Assembly (NCBI GenBank): GCA_020634795.1
Contig: JACKAZ010000009.1
Span: 150,595 to 214,594 of the forward strand
DNA from: Ardenticatenales bacterium
GTDB taxonomy: Bacteria; Chloroflexota; Anaerolineae; Ardenticatenales; Ardenticatenaceae
DNA: 64,000 nucleotides
Direction of reading: 5' to 3'
Position numbers and translations under genes: made by a program
Notes under the pieces: model-generated
The model's input: the letters and a program-made list of their open reading frames with translations, nothing else
Told to the model about the DNA's origin: nothing
The model's database searches: none
Part shown: positions 8,061 through 16,592 of the stretch, in pieces
How the letters are laid out: every line of letters begins with the position of its first letter
How positions within the stretch are numbered: position 1 is the stretch's first letter

Positions 8061-9906
8061 GTTGAAGCCGTTCGGCCATTGCCGCCACCACGAAGCGGGG
8101 CAAGGCGAGCATGCGTCGCCAGCGCCACGGCTCCTCCTTGAGCCGCCAGAGCCATTCAAGGCCCAGCCGTTGCCAGCGCAGCGGTGCCCGTGGCACGACC
8201 CTCGCCACGAAATCCAGCGCTCCCCCTATGCCGATCTGCACCGGTACGCCCGTTGCGCCTTTCCACTGGTCGATCCAGCGCTCCTGCTTTGGCATGCCGT
8301 AGGCTACCAGCAGAATGTGGGGCGCGGCATCGCGGATACGCTGCAACAGCTCCGGCGGGCCGTCCGGCGCAGGGTCGCTCCCGTCAGCGATCACCTCGAG
8401 CGTGGGATGGGCCGCCCGTAGCTGCGCCGCTGCCGCTTTGGCGATGCCCGGCGCGGCACCAAGCAGATAGAGCCGCCAGCCGCGCGCCGCGGCCTCCGCC
8501 GCCAGCCGCGGCACCAGATCGCTGCCCGTGATCCGGTCATGGAAGCGCTGGCCATGCAGCCGCGCCGCCAGCAGCAGACCAACGCCGTCCGGCAGCACCA
8601 ACTCTGCCCGCTGCAGGATGTCGGAATAATCCACCACCTCACGACCGCGCATCAGCCCCTCGGGGTTGACGGTGACGACATGGGTCGGCTGCCCCGCCTC
8701 GACCGCCGCCGTTAGCCGCGCCACGGTGCCGTCCCACGTCAGATTCGCGATCGGCAGGTCGAGCAGGGTGATCCGGTCGGGATGCCGCTGGCGTTCCGTT
8801 TCGTCGATCAGCCTCTGGAGCAACTGCCAAATCCCCGCCGCACTGCGCTGCCATGTGAAGGCGGCGGCATGGGCCAGCCCCCGTTCGCGCAACTGCTGTC
8901 GCAGCGCCGCGTCGGCCAGCAGCCGCGCCATGCCGTCCGCGATCTGCGCCTCGTCAAGCGGATCGACGAGCAGCGCCGCGTCACCCGCCGCTTCGGGCAA
9001 GGACGAACTGTTGCTGGTCAGCACCGGCGTGCCGCAGGCCATCGCTTCCAGCACCGGCAGGCCAAAGCCTTCGAACAACGAGGGGAAGCAGAGCACCTCA
9101 GCGCTGGCGATCAGCGCGGGCAACATGTCGTCGGGCACGTAGCCGAGCCGCTGCACCTGCGCCGTTCGCGCGATCTCCCGTTGCAGGCCGTCGTCAAGCC
9201 AGCCTGCCCCCCCTGCCAGCAACAGCCGCACTTCGGGATGTTGGGCCGTGATGCGCCCAAAGGCGCGCACCAGCCGCGCCACATTCTTGCGCGGCTGCAG
9301 GGTGCCGACGTAAAGCAGATAGCGCGCGCCGTCGCTGTACCGCGCCCGGATTTGCGGGGCGGCGGTCGGATCGGTCAGCGGCTGAAAGCGCTGATGATCG
9401 ACGCCGGGATAGACGACGCTGATGCGCTGCGGGTCGGCACCGTAGCGGGCCACGAGGTCGCGTCGTGTCGCCTCACTGATCGTGACGAGGTGGGTCGCGG
9501 CGCGGGCGTGGTAGCGCGTCGTGGCGCGCAGATAGAAACGCTGGGCCGCAGTGTGCGCCTCGGGGAAGGCTTCGTAGCCGAGGTCATGGACATTGACCAG
9601 CGACGGAATGCCATGCAGGGCCGCGCTGGGCGGCAACACGTGGGCCGGCTCCCAGAAGGCATCGAAATGGCGACGCATCAGCGCGGGCGTCAGGGCGGTG
9701 TAGGTCCACAGACGGGGAGCGTGCAGCACGACCCGTTCCACCTGCCCCAGTTCGGCCAGCCATGGCCCTGGGTCGTCGCGGAAGAAGAGCGTCCATTGCA
9801 CCTCGGGGTGGGTGGTTACCAGCGCTTCGATCAAGGCACGGGCGTACTGTTCAGTGCCCGTGCGCTGGCCGCGGGTGGCGCGGCTGGCGTCGATGGCGAT
9901 CTTCAT
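8044..9906 (-). CDS. Fusion glycosyltransferase: GT4 domain plus WecG/TagA/CpsF domain
   Basis: A 620-residue cytoplasmic protein with two glycosyltransferase domains. Residues 1 to about 385 are a GT-B, GT4-family enzyme: GTEQY near the N terminus, VGTLQPRKN, and the donor-binding motif PSLFEGFGLPVLEAMACGTPV. Residues about 395-620 are WecG/TagA/CpsF (GT26): THVVTVNPEGL, LPDGVGLLLAARL, RITGSDL, YGMPKQERW and IGIGGALDF. Together they could add two successive sugars to a lipid-linked polysaccharide precursor. The start overlaps tsaC by four bases. The last residues (LQRRTER) are encoded by the edge of the neighbouring repeat, so the original C terminus may have been replaced. Confidence 0.88.
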   Translation of the reverse strand: MKIAIDASRATRGQRTGTEQYARALIEALVTTHPEVQWTLFFRDDPGPWLAELGQVERVVLHAPRLWTYTALTPALMRRHFDAFWEPAHVLPPSAALHGIPSLVNVHDLGYEAFPEAHTAAQRFYLRATTRYHARAATHLVTISEATRRDLVARYGADPQRISVVYPGVDHQRFQPLTDPTAAPQIRARYSDGARYLLYVGTLQPRKNVARLVRAFGRITAQHPEVRLLLAGGAGWLDDGLQREIARTAQVQRLGYVPDDMLPALIASAEVLCFPSLFEGFGLPVLEAMACGTPVLTSNSSSLPEAAGDAALLVDPLDEAQIADGMARLLADAALRQQLRERGLAHAAAFTWQRSAAGIWQLLQRLIDETERQRHPDRITLLDLPIANLTWDGTVARLTAAVEAGQPTHVVTVNPEGLMRGREVVDYSDILQRAELVLPDGVGLLLAARLHGQRFHDRITGSDLVPRLAAEAAARGWRLYLLGAAPGIAKAAAAQLRAAHPTLEVIADGSDPAPDGPPELLQRIRDAAPHILLVAYGMPKQERWIDQWKGATGVPVQIGIGGALDFVARVVPRAPLRWQRLGLEWLWRLKEEPWRWRRMLALPRFVVAAMAERLQRRTER

Positions 9907-10544
9907 GTCGGATCGAGCCAGCGCGCCAGATCGGCCGCCGTGATCGGTCCTTCACGCAAGATGCGGGCGGGCTGCACGCTCAGATCGAGCACGGTCGAGG
10001 GGCGATCCCCCGCCGTGCGCCCCCCGTCGAGGATCAGCGGCAACCGGTCGCCGAGCTGAGCCATCACCTCGGCGGCGGTCACACTGTTGGGTCCCTCGCT
10101 GAGGTTGGCGCTCGTGACGGCAAGGGGGCGGCCCAGCATCGCGCCGAGCAGTCGAACGGGGCGGCTGTCCGGCAGCCGCACGGCGACGGTGCTGCCGCCA
10201 GAGAGCAGGTTGGCGGGCAGCGTCGCGTCGGCGGGCAGCACGATGGTGAGCGCACCGGGCCAGAAGCGGGCCGCGATTTCCCAGAGCTGATCCGGCGCAT
10301 CCCGCGTGACATCCAGCAGTTGGCGTTCGTTGGACAGCAGCAGCGGAATCGCTTTCGTCGTGGCACGTCCCTTGATGGCGAAGAGACGGTCGATGGCGGC
10401 GCTGTTCTTGCTGTCGCAGGCGATGCCGTAGACGGTGTCGGTCGGCAGCGCGACCACCTCGCCCCGCCGAAGCAGGGCCAGCGCATGGGTCAGCGCCGCT
10501 TCCTCGTGGCTGCGGCGCAGGGCCGCGCGTCCTTCGTGGCTCAT
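9903..10544 (-). CDS. tsaC: L-threonylcarbamoyladenylate synthase (Sua5/YciO/YrdC)
   Basis: A 213-residue single YrdC domain. It makes threonylcarbamoyl-AMP from threonine, bicarbonate and ATP, the first step of t6A37 modification in ANN-reading tRNAs. Visible motifs are ALPTDTVYGIACD, the basic KGRATTKAIPLLL loop, and TSANLSEG. It lacks the extra Sua5 domain, so it is the short TsaC type. It overlaps prmC by four bases upstream and the glycosyltransferase by four bases downstream. The prmC-tsaC pairing is a common bacterial gene order. Confidence 0.93.
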   Translation of the reverse strand: MSHEGRAALRRSHEEAALTHALALLRRGEVVALPTDTVYGIACDSKNSAAIDRLFAIKGRATTKAIPLLLSNERQLLDVTRDAPDQLWEIAARFWPGALTIVLPADATLPANLLSGGSTVAVRLPDSRPVRLLGAMLGRPLAVTSANLSEGPNSVTAAEVMAQLGDRLPLILDGGRTAGDRPSTVLDLSVQPARILREGPITAADLARWLDPT

Positions 10545-11425
10545 CGTCGAAGTTCCACCATGCGATCAAGCCCCGCCAAATCGCGGTGCAACGCCACGGC
10601 CCACGCGGGAAAGCGCCGCCGCGCGAGGGCGAGCAAGGCCGCCCCTTGGGCGTAGCCGATTTCCAGCAGCACCGCCCCGCCCTCTTTCAAAAGATCGAAT
10701 TCGGCCAACTGATCGAAAAAGGCGGGGAAGAGGTCCAACCCTTCAGGCCCCGCAAAGAGCGCCTCGTGCGGCTCGAAGTCGCGCACGTCGGGCGCCAGCG
10801 CTCCCGTCTCGTTGGTGCCCACGTAGGGCAGGTTGGCGACGATCAGGTCGTAGGGCGGCTGGTCGCGCAGCGGTTCCAGCAGCGACCCTTCGCGGAACGT
10901 GATGCGCGCCGCCACTGCGTGGCGGGTCGCGTTGGCCTCGGCCACGGTCAGGGCGGCGCTGCTGGCGTCGGTGGCATCAACGTGGGCCGCCACGCATTCC
11001 GCGGCGATCGTGACCGCGATTGCGCCGCTGCCGGTGCCGATGTCGGCCACGCGCGGGGCCTCACACCCGTCGAGCCGGTCGAGCGCACGGTCGACCAGTT
11101 CCTCCGTTTCGGGGCGGGGGATCAGCACCCGTCGGTCCACATGGAAGTCGCGGCCATAGAATTCACGTTGGCCCAAAATGTAGGCCACCGGCTCGCCACG
11201 CAATCGGCGCTGGATCAGCGCCGCGTAGTGGCCGCGTTGCGGGCGACGCACCGTGGTGTGGGTGCGGGCCAGCACCTGCGCCCGCGACAGCCCCAGCACC
11301 GCCCCCATCAGCAGTTCCGCGTCGAGCCGCGCGCTGGGAATCTCGGCCGCTTGCAGGCTCTCGATCCCCCAGCGCAACAGCTTGTGCAGCGGGAGCAATC
11401 GGCGGGTAAAGTCGGGTTGGTTCAT
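10541..11425 (-). CDS. prmC: Peptide chain release factor N5-glutamine methyltransferase
   Basis: A 294-residue protein with an N-terminal helical domain (about 1-100), the PrmC signature RREFYG-like GQREFYGRDF, and a SAM-binding domain with DIGTGSGAIA. The substrate-binding motif reads NLPY where many PrmC proteins have NPPY; this variant occurs in the family. The enzyme methylates the GGQ glutamine of release factors RF1 and RF2. The ATG start at 11425 gives the normal family length. It is first of three overlapping genes (prmC, tsaC, glycosyltransferase). Confidence 0.94.
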   Translation of the reverse strand: MNQPDFTRRLLPLHKLLRWGIESLQAAEIPSARLDAELLMGAVLGLSRAQVLARTHTTVRRPQRGHYAALIQRRLRGEPVAYILGQREFYGRDFHVDRRVLIPRPETEELVDRALDRLDGCEAPRVADIGTGSGAIAVTIAAECVAAHVDATDASSAALTVAEANATRHAVAARITFREGSLLEPLRDQPPYDLIVANLPYVGTNETGALAPDVRDFEPHEALFAGPEGLDLFPAFFDQLAEFDLLKEGGAVLLEIGYAQGAALLALARRRFPAWAVALHRDLAGLDRMVELRR

Positions 11426-11482
11426 AACGGAGCAGGGGCGTTGCAGGGGCCATGCGGCGTGACCCCTGCCTGTCGCAGAGGA

Positions 11483-12355
11483 TTAACCGTTGATGATCTC
11501 GCCGCCATTCAGATGGAGAACCTGACCCGTCATGTAGGAGGAGTCAGCGCCCGCCAAGAAGACGTAAGCGGCGGCCAACTCGTCGGGTTGACCCGCGCGG
11601 CCCATCGGAACATCGCTGCCGAACGTGGCCACCTCGTCCGCGTCGAAGGAAGCGGGAATCAACGGCGTCCAGATCGGGCCGGGGGCCACCCCGTTGACGC
11701 GGATGCCATCGTCAACGACCGCGCCCGCCAACGAGCGTATCAGCCCGACCAGGGCGCTTTTTGTCGAGGCGTAGTCGATCAGGTGGGGGCTGCCCCGATA
11801 GGCGGTGACGGAGGTGGTAATGATGATACTGCTTCCCTCGGACAGGTGGCTCATCGCGGCCTTGATCAGATAAAAAGCGCCGAAGACATTCGTGCGGAAA
11901 GTGCGTTCGAGCTGTTCCGCGCTGATCGCCGTGATGCTCTCCTGCGGGTGCTGTTCGGCCGCATTGCTCACCAAGATGTCCAACCCGCCCAACTTGTCGA
12001 CCGTACGTTTGATCGCCCGGTTACAAAACTTCTCGTCGCCCACATCTCCCTTGATCAGGATACACCGTTGACCCGTGGCTTCGGCAAGGCGCTTGGTCGC
12101 TCGGGCGTCGGCCTGTTCGCTGTAGTAAACCACCGCCACGTCGGCCCCCTCCTTCGCAAAGGCGACCGTGGCCGCCCGTCCGATGCCACTGTCCCCACCA
12201 GTCACGAGCGCGACTTTGCCCTTCAGTTTACCGCTTCCCCTGTACTCTGCGCTTTCCGATTCGGGCTGCGGCTCCATCTCCGACTCGATCCCTGGCTGTT
12301 GCTCCTGTTCCTGCGGCGGACGTTGTTTGGACTTCTTTTTCTTGGCCATCGTCAT
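11483..12355 (-). CDS. Short-chain dehydrogenase, general-stress/YhdG-YghA type
   Basis: A 290-residue SDR with a charged, low-complexity N-terminal extension of about 40 residues (KKKKSKQRPPQEQEQQP, then Glu-rich). The NAD(P) motif is TGGDSGIG, the catalytic motif YASTK and the C-terminal motif GQVLHLNGG. The long hydrophilic extension followed by an SDR with GGDSGIGRA is characteristic of Bacillus GsiB-neighbour and Gsp39-like dehydrogenases linked to general stress. Substrate unknown. Starts at 12355 or two codons later are equally plausible. A GC-rich hairpin lies between this stop and prmC. Confidence 0.88.
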   Translation of the reverse strand: MTMAKKKKSKQRPPQEQEQQPGIESEMEPQPESESAEYRGSGKLKGKVALVTGGDSGIGRAATVAFAKEGADVAVVYYSEQADARATKRLAEATGQRCILIKGDVGDEKFCNRAIKRTVDKLGGLDILVSNAAEQHPQESITAISAEQLERTFRTNVFGAFYLIKAAMSHLSEGSSIIITTSVTAYRGSPHLIDYASTKSALVGLIRSLAGAVVDDGIRVNGVAPGPIWTPLIPASFDADEVATFGSDVPMGRAGQPDELAAAYVFLAGADSSYMTGQVLHLNGGEIING

Positions 12356-12698
12356 CGCTTTCTAGCTGTGTGGAGGGTAAGGGGCAGATCGGGACTCCCC
12401 CCTTTTCGATCCTCTCGAGAAGGGCGGGTTGTCAGGGCGAGGCAAAGGCGTTCGTCCTTCATGAGTGTATCATATCGGTCGCTCCCCTGACCAATCGACG
12501 CGGCGAGTGGTGAAGCGGCGGACAAGCCCACGTGCCCGACCGACATAACGCCCAGCGCCCGATCTTCACAGCGCGACCTTTCAGCCGGTAGGGGAAGCGG
12601 GTGGTTGGTGATAGACTCATCTGTTAGCGTTTCGATTCGGTCAGGACCGATGAGCGGCGAACGGGGATCTCCGTTCGCCAAGAGACAAGGAATTTGCA
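12356..12698. other. Divergent intergenic region
   Basis: This stretch separates the minus-strand SDR from the plus-strand threonine synthase, so it should carry promoters in both directions. No clear -35/-10 pair could be picked. The last 60 bases hold two inverted repeats, listed separately. No gene is seen. Confidence 0.5.
12637..12679 (+). promoter_or_regulatory. Two hairpins in the threonine synthase leader
   Basis: TCGGTC/GACCGA at 12637-12650 and a perfect 9-bp stem GGCGAACGG/CCGTTCGCC at 12656-12679 with a 6-base loop lie directly before the AAGGAA ribosome-binding site. There is no U-tract, so this is not a terminator. It could be an RNA stabiliser, an operator or part of a translation control element. 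Confidence 0.4.
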
Positions 12699-13877
12699 AT
12701 GACCCTCCACTCCACCCTCACCCATCTGGAATGCGGCGCCTGTCGTGGTGAATTCGAGGCGGAGACGTTGCAAAATCTCTGCCCGCGCTGCGGCAAACCG
12801 TTGCTGGCCCGCTATGATCTGGCCAAGGCGGCCACCACGCTCCGCGCCGATTCGCTGCGTGGCCGTGAACCGTCGCTCTGGCGTTACGCCGAGGTGCTGC
12901 CGGTGCGTGATCCGTCCAAACGGTTGCGTTTGGGCGAAGGCTGGACACCGCTCCATCACGCGCAGCGGCTGGGCGCGGCGATCGGCTGTCCGGCGACCTT
13001 CATCAAAGATGAGGGGGTGAACCCGACGGCCAGCTTCAAGGTGCGCGGCCTCTGCATCGCGGTCAGCCGCGCCTACGAGCTGGGGGCGACGGCGTTCGCC
13101 ATTCCCAGCGCGGGCAACGCGGCGGGGGCGATGAGCGCTTACGCCGCCCTCGCGGGGCTGCCCGCCCACGTCTACATGCCCGCCGATGTGCCGCCCCTTT
13201 TTCGGGCCGAATGTGCCGTCTTGGGAGCGCAGGTCACGCTGGTCGATGGGCTGATCACCGACTGTGGCGCACGGGTACGCGAGGGGGTGGCGACCCACGG
13301 CTGGTTCGATCTGAGTACGCTGAAGGAGCCGTACCGGATCGAGGGGAAGAAGACGATGGGCTACGAGCTGGCCGAGCAGCGCGGTTGGACGTTGCCGGAT
13401 GTCATCATCTATCCGACCGGCGGCGGCACGGGCTTGGTCGGGATGTGGAAGGCCTTCGACGAGATGGAAGCGCTGGGGCTGATCGACGCCAAACGGCCCC
13501 GTATGGTCTCGGTGCAGAGTCGCGGCTGCGCGCCGATTGTCCGCGCCTTTGAGCAGGGCGAACGCCACGCTACCCCATGGCAAGGCGCGGCCACCATCGC
13601 GGATGGGCTGCGGGTTCCCGCGGCGATCGGTGACTTCCTGATCCTCGATGCCCTCCGTCAGAGCCACGGTACCGCCATCGCCGTCAGCGACGACGAAATG
13701 CTGCGGTACGCCGCCATGATGGGCCGTCTCACCGGCATCTTCCCCGCACCCGAAGGGGCCGCCTGCCTCGCCGCCCAAGTCGCTCTCCTCGAACAGGGAT
13801 GGATGGGTGCGGACGAGGAAGTCGTCCGCTTCAACACTGGCTCCGGCCTGAAGTACGCACACCTGCGGTGCGGCTGA
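12699..13877 (+). CDS. thrC: Threonine synthase, zinc-ribbon type
   Basis: A 392-residue PLP enzyme of fold type II. The first 35 residues form a small zinc-ribbon (ECGAC and LCPRC, four cysteines), as in class II threonine synthases of this type. The PLP lysine is in NPTASFKVRG and the phosphate-binding loop in SAGNAAGAMSAYA; PTGGGTGLVG is also present. It converts O-phosphohomoserine to threonine. The ATG follows AAGGAA by eight bases. It is the only threonine-pathway gene in this region. A specialised diaminopropionate- or cysteine-related lyase is less likely. Confidence 0.88.
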   Translation: MTLHSTLTHLECGACRGEFEAETLQNLCPRCGKPLLARYDLAKAATTLRADSLRGREPSLWRYAEVLPVRDPSKRLRLGEGWTPLHHAQRLGAAIGCPATFIKDEGVNPTASFKVRGLCIAVSRAYELGATAFAIPSAGNAAGAMSAYAALAGLPAHVYMPADVPPLFRAECAVLGAQVTLVDGLITDCGARVREGVATHGWFDLSTLKEPYRIEGKKTMGYELAEQRGWTLPDVIIYPTGGGTGLVGMWKAFDEMEALGLIDAKRPRMVSVQSRGCAPIVRAFEQGERHATPWQGAATIADGLRVPAAIGDFLILDALRQSHGTAIAVSDDEMLRYAAMMGRLTGIFPAPEGAACLAAQVALLEQGWMGADEEVVRFNTGSGLKYAHLRCG

Positions 13878-13913
13878 GCGTTGAAACGTTTTGGCCATGC
13901 CCCATGCCCCAAA

Positions 13914-13949
13914 CAACTCATCAAACTCATCAAACTCATCAAACTCACT
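13914..13949 (+). repeat. 9-bp repeat AACTCATCA before the HD-thioredoxin gene
   Basis: Four tandem AACTCATCA units lie just before CCGAGGAAACC and the start codon. Two CATGCCC heptamer-like units precede them at 13894-13910. The order is the same heptamer, short-repeat, ATG order seen at larger blocks. Confidence 0.9.
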
Positions 13950-13960
13950 CCGAGGAAACC

Positions 13961-14968
13961 ATGTCCAATGACGAGTTCGCCGCCCAGATCGACTTCTTGA
14001 TCGAGATCGACAAGCTGAAGCGGGTGCTGCGCCAAACGCCGCTGAGCGACGATTCACGGCGCGAGAACAGCGCCGAACATTCGTGGCATCTCGCGGTGAT
14101 GGCGATGTTGCTCGCGGATCATGCGCCGCAGCCCGTCGATCTGCCGCGGGTGATGGAGCTGGTGCTGGTGCATGATATCGTGGAGATCGACGCGGGCGAT
14201 ACTTTCTGTTACGACGAGGCGGGCTATCTGGACAAGGCGGCGCGGGAGCAGGCCGCCGCCGAGCGCATTTTTGGCATCCTGCCCGACGCGCAGGCCGACC
14301 GCTGCATGGCGCTTTGGCGGGAATTCGAGGCGGGCGAAAGTGCCGAGGCGCAGTTCGCCACCGCGCTCGACCGGCTGCAACCGATGTTGCTCAACTGGCG
14401 TTCCGGCGGCGGCTCGTGGCGCAACCATGATGTCCGTGAAGCGCAGGTGCAGGCGCGCCAATCACCGATTCGTGATGCGCTGCCCGTGGCATGGCCAATG
14501 GTACAAGAAACGATTGCCGAGGCGATGGCGCTGGGGCTGATTCGTCCCGACGAGGAACTGTTGCCAGACGGGATCGATCCGCAGGCGTATCTGAACAGCG
14601 ATCCGGGCTTTATGCCCTACTACGATCGCTATCAGCCCGATCTGGAGAGGATCCGCCAGATCGAGGCGCTACAACCCCGCGCCGATCTGCTGATTTTTAG
14701 CGAAGCGTGGTGCGGCGACTGTCGGCGCAACGTGCCGCGCTGGACACGGCTCGTGGAAGAGTTGCCTCAGTGGCGCAACCGCGTCTTGCCGCGCGAAGCG
14801 CCCCATTCCACTCGTTACCAGATCGTGCGCATTCCCACTTTCGTGCTGCTCGACCCCGACAGTGGTGCGGAGATGGGGCGCATCGTTGAGAATCCGCAGC
14901 AGTCGCTCGAAGCGGACAGCTTAGCCATCCTGCAACGCTACCATGGCTTAACGGGCCGCAATGCTTGA
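13961..14968 (+). CDS. HD-domain hydrolase fused to a thioredoxin-like domain
   Basis: A 335-residue two-domain protein. Residues 1 to about 190 are an HD hydrolase of the HDDC2/YfbR group: His40 in ENSAEHSWHL, His71-Asp72 in VHDIVEIDAGD and an Asp near 137. These enzymes usually dephosphorylate 5'-deoxynucleotides with a divalent metal. Residues about 205-335 match a thioredoxin-like fold with the motif WCGDC (Cys251, Cys254). Both domains keep their key residues, so both may be active. The start is the ATG after CCGAGGAAACC; the longer open frame reaches back through repeats. It overlaps the following hydrolase by eight bases. Confidence 0.85.
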   Translation: MSNDEFAAQIDFLIEIDKLKRVLRQTPLSDDSRRENSAEHSWHLAVMAMLLADHAPQPVDLPRVMELVLVHDIVEIDAGDTFCYDEAGYLDKAAREQAAAERIFGILPDAQADRCMALWREFEAGESAEAQFATALDRLQPMLLNWRSGGGSWRNHDVREAQVQARQSPIRDALPVAWPMVQETIAEAMALGLIRPDEELLPDGIDPQAYLNSDPGFMPYYDRYQPDLERIRQIEALQPRADLLIFSEAWCGDCRRNVPRWTRLVEELPQWRNRVLPREAPHSTRYQIVRIPTFVLLDPDSGAEMGRIVENPQQSLEADSLAILQRYHGLTGRNA

Positions 14969-15710
14969 TTTCTCGACCTACGGTAGTCGACGAAAGGCCG
15001 CGCTGCTGTTGCTCCACGCGGGTGGCATGACCCGCGAGGAATGGGAACCCTTCCTTTCGGCATGGGCGGAACATTTCTTCGTCATCACGCCCTCGGCGCT
15101 GGCCCATGGTGGCAGCAGCAACGTGCCGAAACTCTCCATCAGCCGGATGGCCGATGCCACACTCGCCCTGTTGGACGAGCTAGGGGTCGAGCGCGCGCAT
15201 GTCCTAGGCTCGTCGATGGGAGGCGCGATTGCGCTCTGGCTCGCGCTCACCGTGTCGGAACGGTTACACACGCTGGCCATCTATCGCATGAGCTACCACA
15301 GCAGCCCTCACCTTTTCGCCGAAGTGCAGCGCATGGCAGCGCCAGAGGCGTGGCAGGCGTGGCGCATGGAGGCATGGATTCGGGAGCAGCATCTTTCGCA
15401 AGGGGGGCCGCAGGCGTGGCAAACGGTGACGCAGAAGGTGGCCGATGCGTTCGACCCCGCTACTACCGACCATCACCACGATCTGGGGGATTTGGCGACG
15501 ATCGATCTGCCCACCTTGATCATCAGCGGCGACCGCGATCCGGTGGTCTCACTGGACGAGGCGGTCGCGATGTACAACGCGATTCCCGATGCGTCGCTGT
15601 GGGTGGTGCCGCACGCGACCCATTTCATGGGCATGGAGGGCTGGCGCCGACAGAGCTTCGAACAGGAGCTGCTCCGCTTCTGGCGACGGAATGGGGAAAG
15701 AGCTGGATGA
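14961..15710 (+). CDS. Alpha/beta hydrolase
   Basis: A 249-residue alpha/beta-hydrolase fold protein. The oxyanion region is LLLHAGGMTREEW, the nucleophile elbow GSSMGG (Ser85), the acid probably Asp in ISGDRDPVV and the base His in PHATHFMG. No lid insertion or signal peptide is visible, so it is probably a cytoplasmic esterase or C-C hydrolase of unknown substrate. The 8-base overlap with the HD-thioredoxin gene implies coupled translation, but the two activities have no obvious joint pathway. Confidence 0.87.
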   Translation: MLDFSTYGSRRKAALLLLHAGGMTREEWEPFLSAWAEHFFVITPSALAHGGSSNVPKLSISRMADATLALLDELGVERAHVLGSSMGGAIALWLALTVSERLHTLAIYRMSYHSSPHLFAEVQRMAAPEAWQAWRMEAWIREQHLSQGGPQAWQTVTQKVADAFDPATTDHHHDLGDLATIDLPTLIISGDRDPVVSLDEAVAMYNAIPDASLWVVPHATHFMGMEGWRRQSFEQELLRFWRRNGERAG

Positions 15711-16016
15711 GTGCTAGCGTTCGGAGTTAAGGGTGCAAGGCGCAGAAGGGAGAAAGAAATACGACCAACTGCCCATTCTGCCCTGAAAATAGGCCCGTTT
15801 GCGGGTGTCGCCGCGCCATTTCTGTATCGATGTGTGGTGCATGGTGCAGGGTGCATGGGAGCCTAGCATATCCCCTGAGAGTTCAATGCTTTCCCAGGCC
15901 GTCCCTCCACACAGCCCTACACCGTCACGCGCCACTTTCATCCACCGTGGTGTGCGACAGCGCATGGCCGCTCTCTCCTCAACCCGTTCCTGTTTCAACG
16001 CTCGAACGCTTGAACG
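15711..16016. other. Convergent intergenic region with heptamers
   Basis: This lies between convergent genes. It contains three heptamer units at about 15836-15858 (GGTGCAT forms). Next to the tlpA stop there is a CAACGCTCGAACGCTTGAACG repeat that also occurs at 27475-27515. No terminator with a clear U-tract and no gene were found. Confidence 0.5.
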
Positions 16017-16592
16017 TTACTGCGCGGCGGTCGGCTCGGCGAGAAGTTGGGCGATCCAGTCGTCAAGGTCTGCTTTCTCTAACGTGCCGAGGTGCATGCC
16101 GCGGATCACGCCCTCGCGATCAATAAAGAAGGTCTCCGGTACGCCCTTGATGCGGAAAACGTCGGCGAATTGGCCCCCAAGGTCGGGACCAGATTGGTAA
16201 GTGATGCCGTATTTTTCGAGGTAGGCGACGGCGGCCCGTTCGGTGTCGACATGGGCCACGCCCAAGACGAATAATTCGCCCGCATGATCCTCGCTGGCGG
16301 CCTGCAACCAGCCCATCTCTTTGTCACATTCGCGACACCACGAGGCCCAGAAGTTGAGTACGATCGGCGTACCTTCTAGCTCGCGTAGCGCAATCTGTTC
16401 GCCGTCGTAGGTGGTGAGCGTCAGGTCGGGGACGGGGCCGTCGACCAGTTGGGTGCGATCCGCGGCGAACATGCCATAAGCCATCAATGCCAGAAGCGCA
16501 ACGACCGCAACGATGATAGGCACGGTCCACCACGGGCGGCCGGGCGAAGGGCGGGTCGGGCTTTGGTCGAGAGAAGAGGTCTGAACGGTCAT
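16017..16592 (-). CDS. Membrane-anchored TlpA/CcmG-type thiol-disulfide oxidoreductase
   Basis: A 191-residue protein with one N-terminal membrane helix (about residues 22-42) and an outward-facing thioredoxin domain. The active site is WCREC (Cys86, Cys89), and cis-Pro lies in GVPETFFID. The family (TlpA/ResA/DsbE) keeps the CXXCH cysteines of apocytochrome c reduced before heme attachment. It starts inside the ccmH gene by a 4-base overlap and has its own AAGGAGA site, so the two form one cytochrome c maturation unit. The lipoprotein cytochrome c at 2293 could be a client. Confidence 0.9.
   Translation of the reverse strand: MTVQTSSLDQSPTRPSPGRPWWTVPIIVAVVALLALMAYGMFAADRTQLVDGPVPDLTLTTYDGEQIALRELEGTPIVLNFWASWCRECDKEMGWLQAASEDHAGELFVLGVAHVDTERAAVAYLEKYGITYQSGPDLGGQFADVFRIKGVPETFFIDREGVIRGMHLGTLEKADLDDWIAQLLAEPTAAQ

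Noticed and set aside
7200..8141. Long open frames of 160-280 codons on both strands through the repeat block (AERRTEKRGVRFW-like and AFTSAAAASSNLNSH-like products)
   Set aside because: They follow a 105-bp repeat whose period is a multiple of three, are open in several frames at once and lack ribosome-binding sites. The same DNA with an 80-bp period elsewhere has no long frame.
10586..12490. 634-codon plus-strand open frame
   Set aside because: It lies antisense to prmC and an SDR, both of which have complete family motifs; high GC keeps the shadow frame open.
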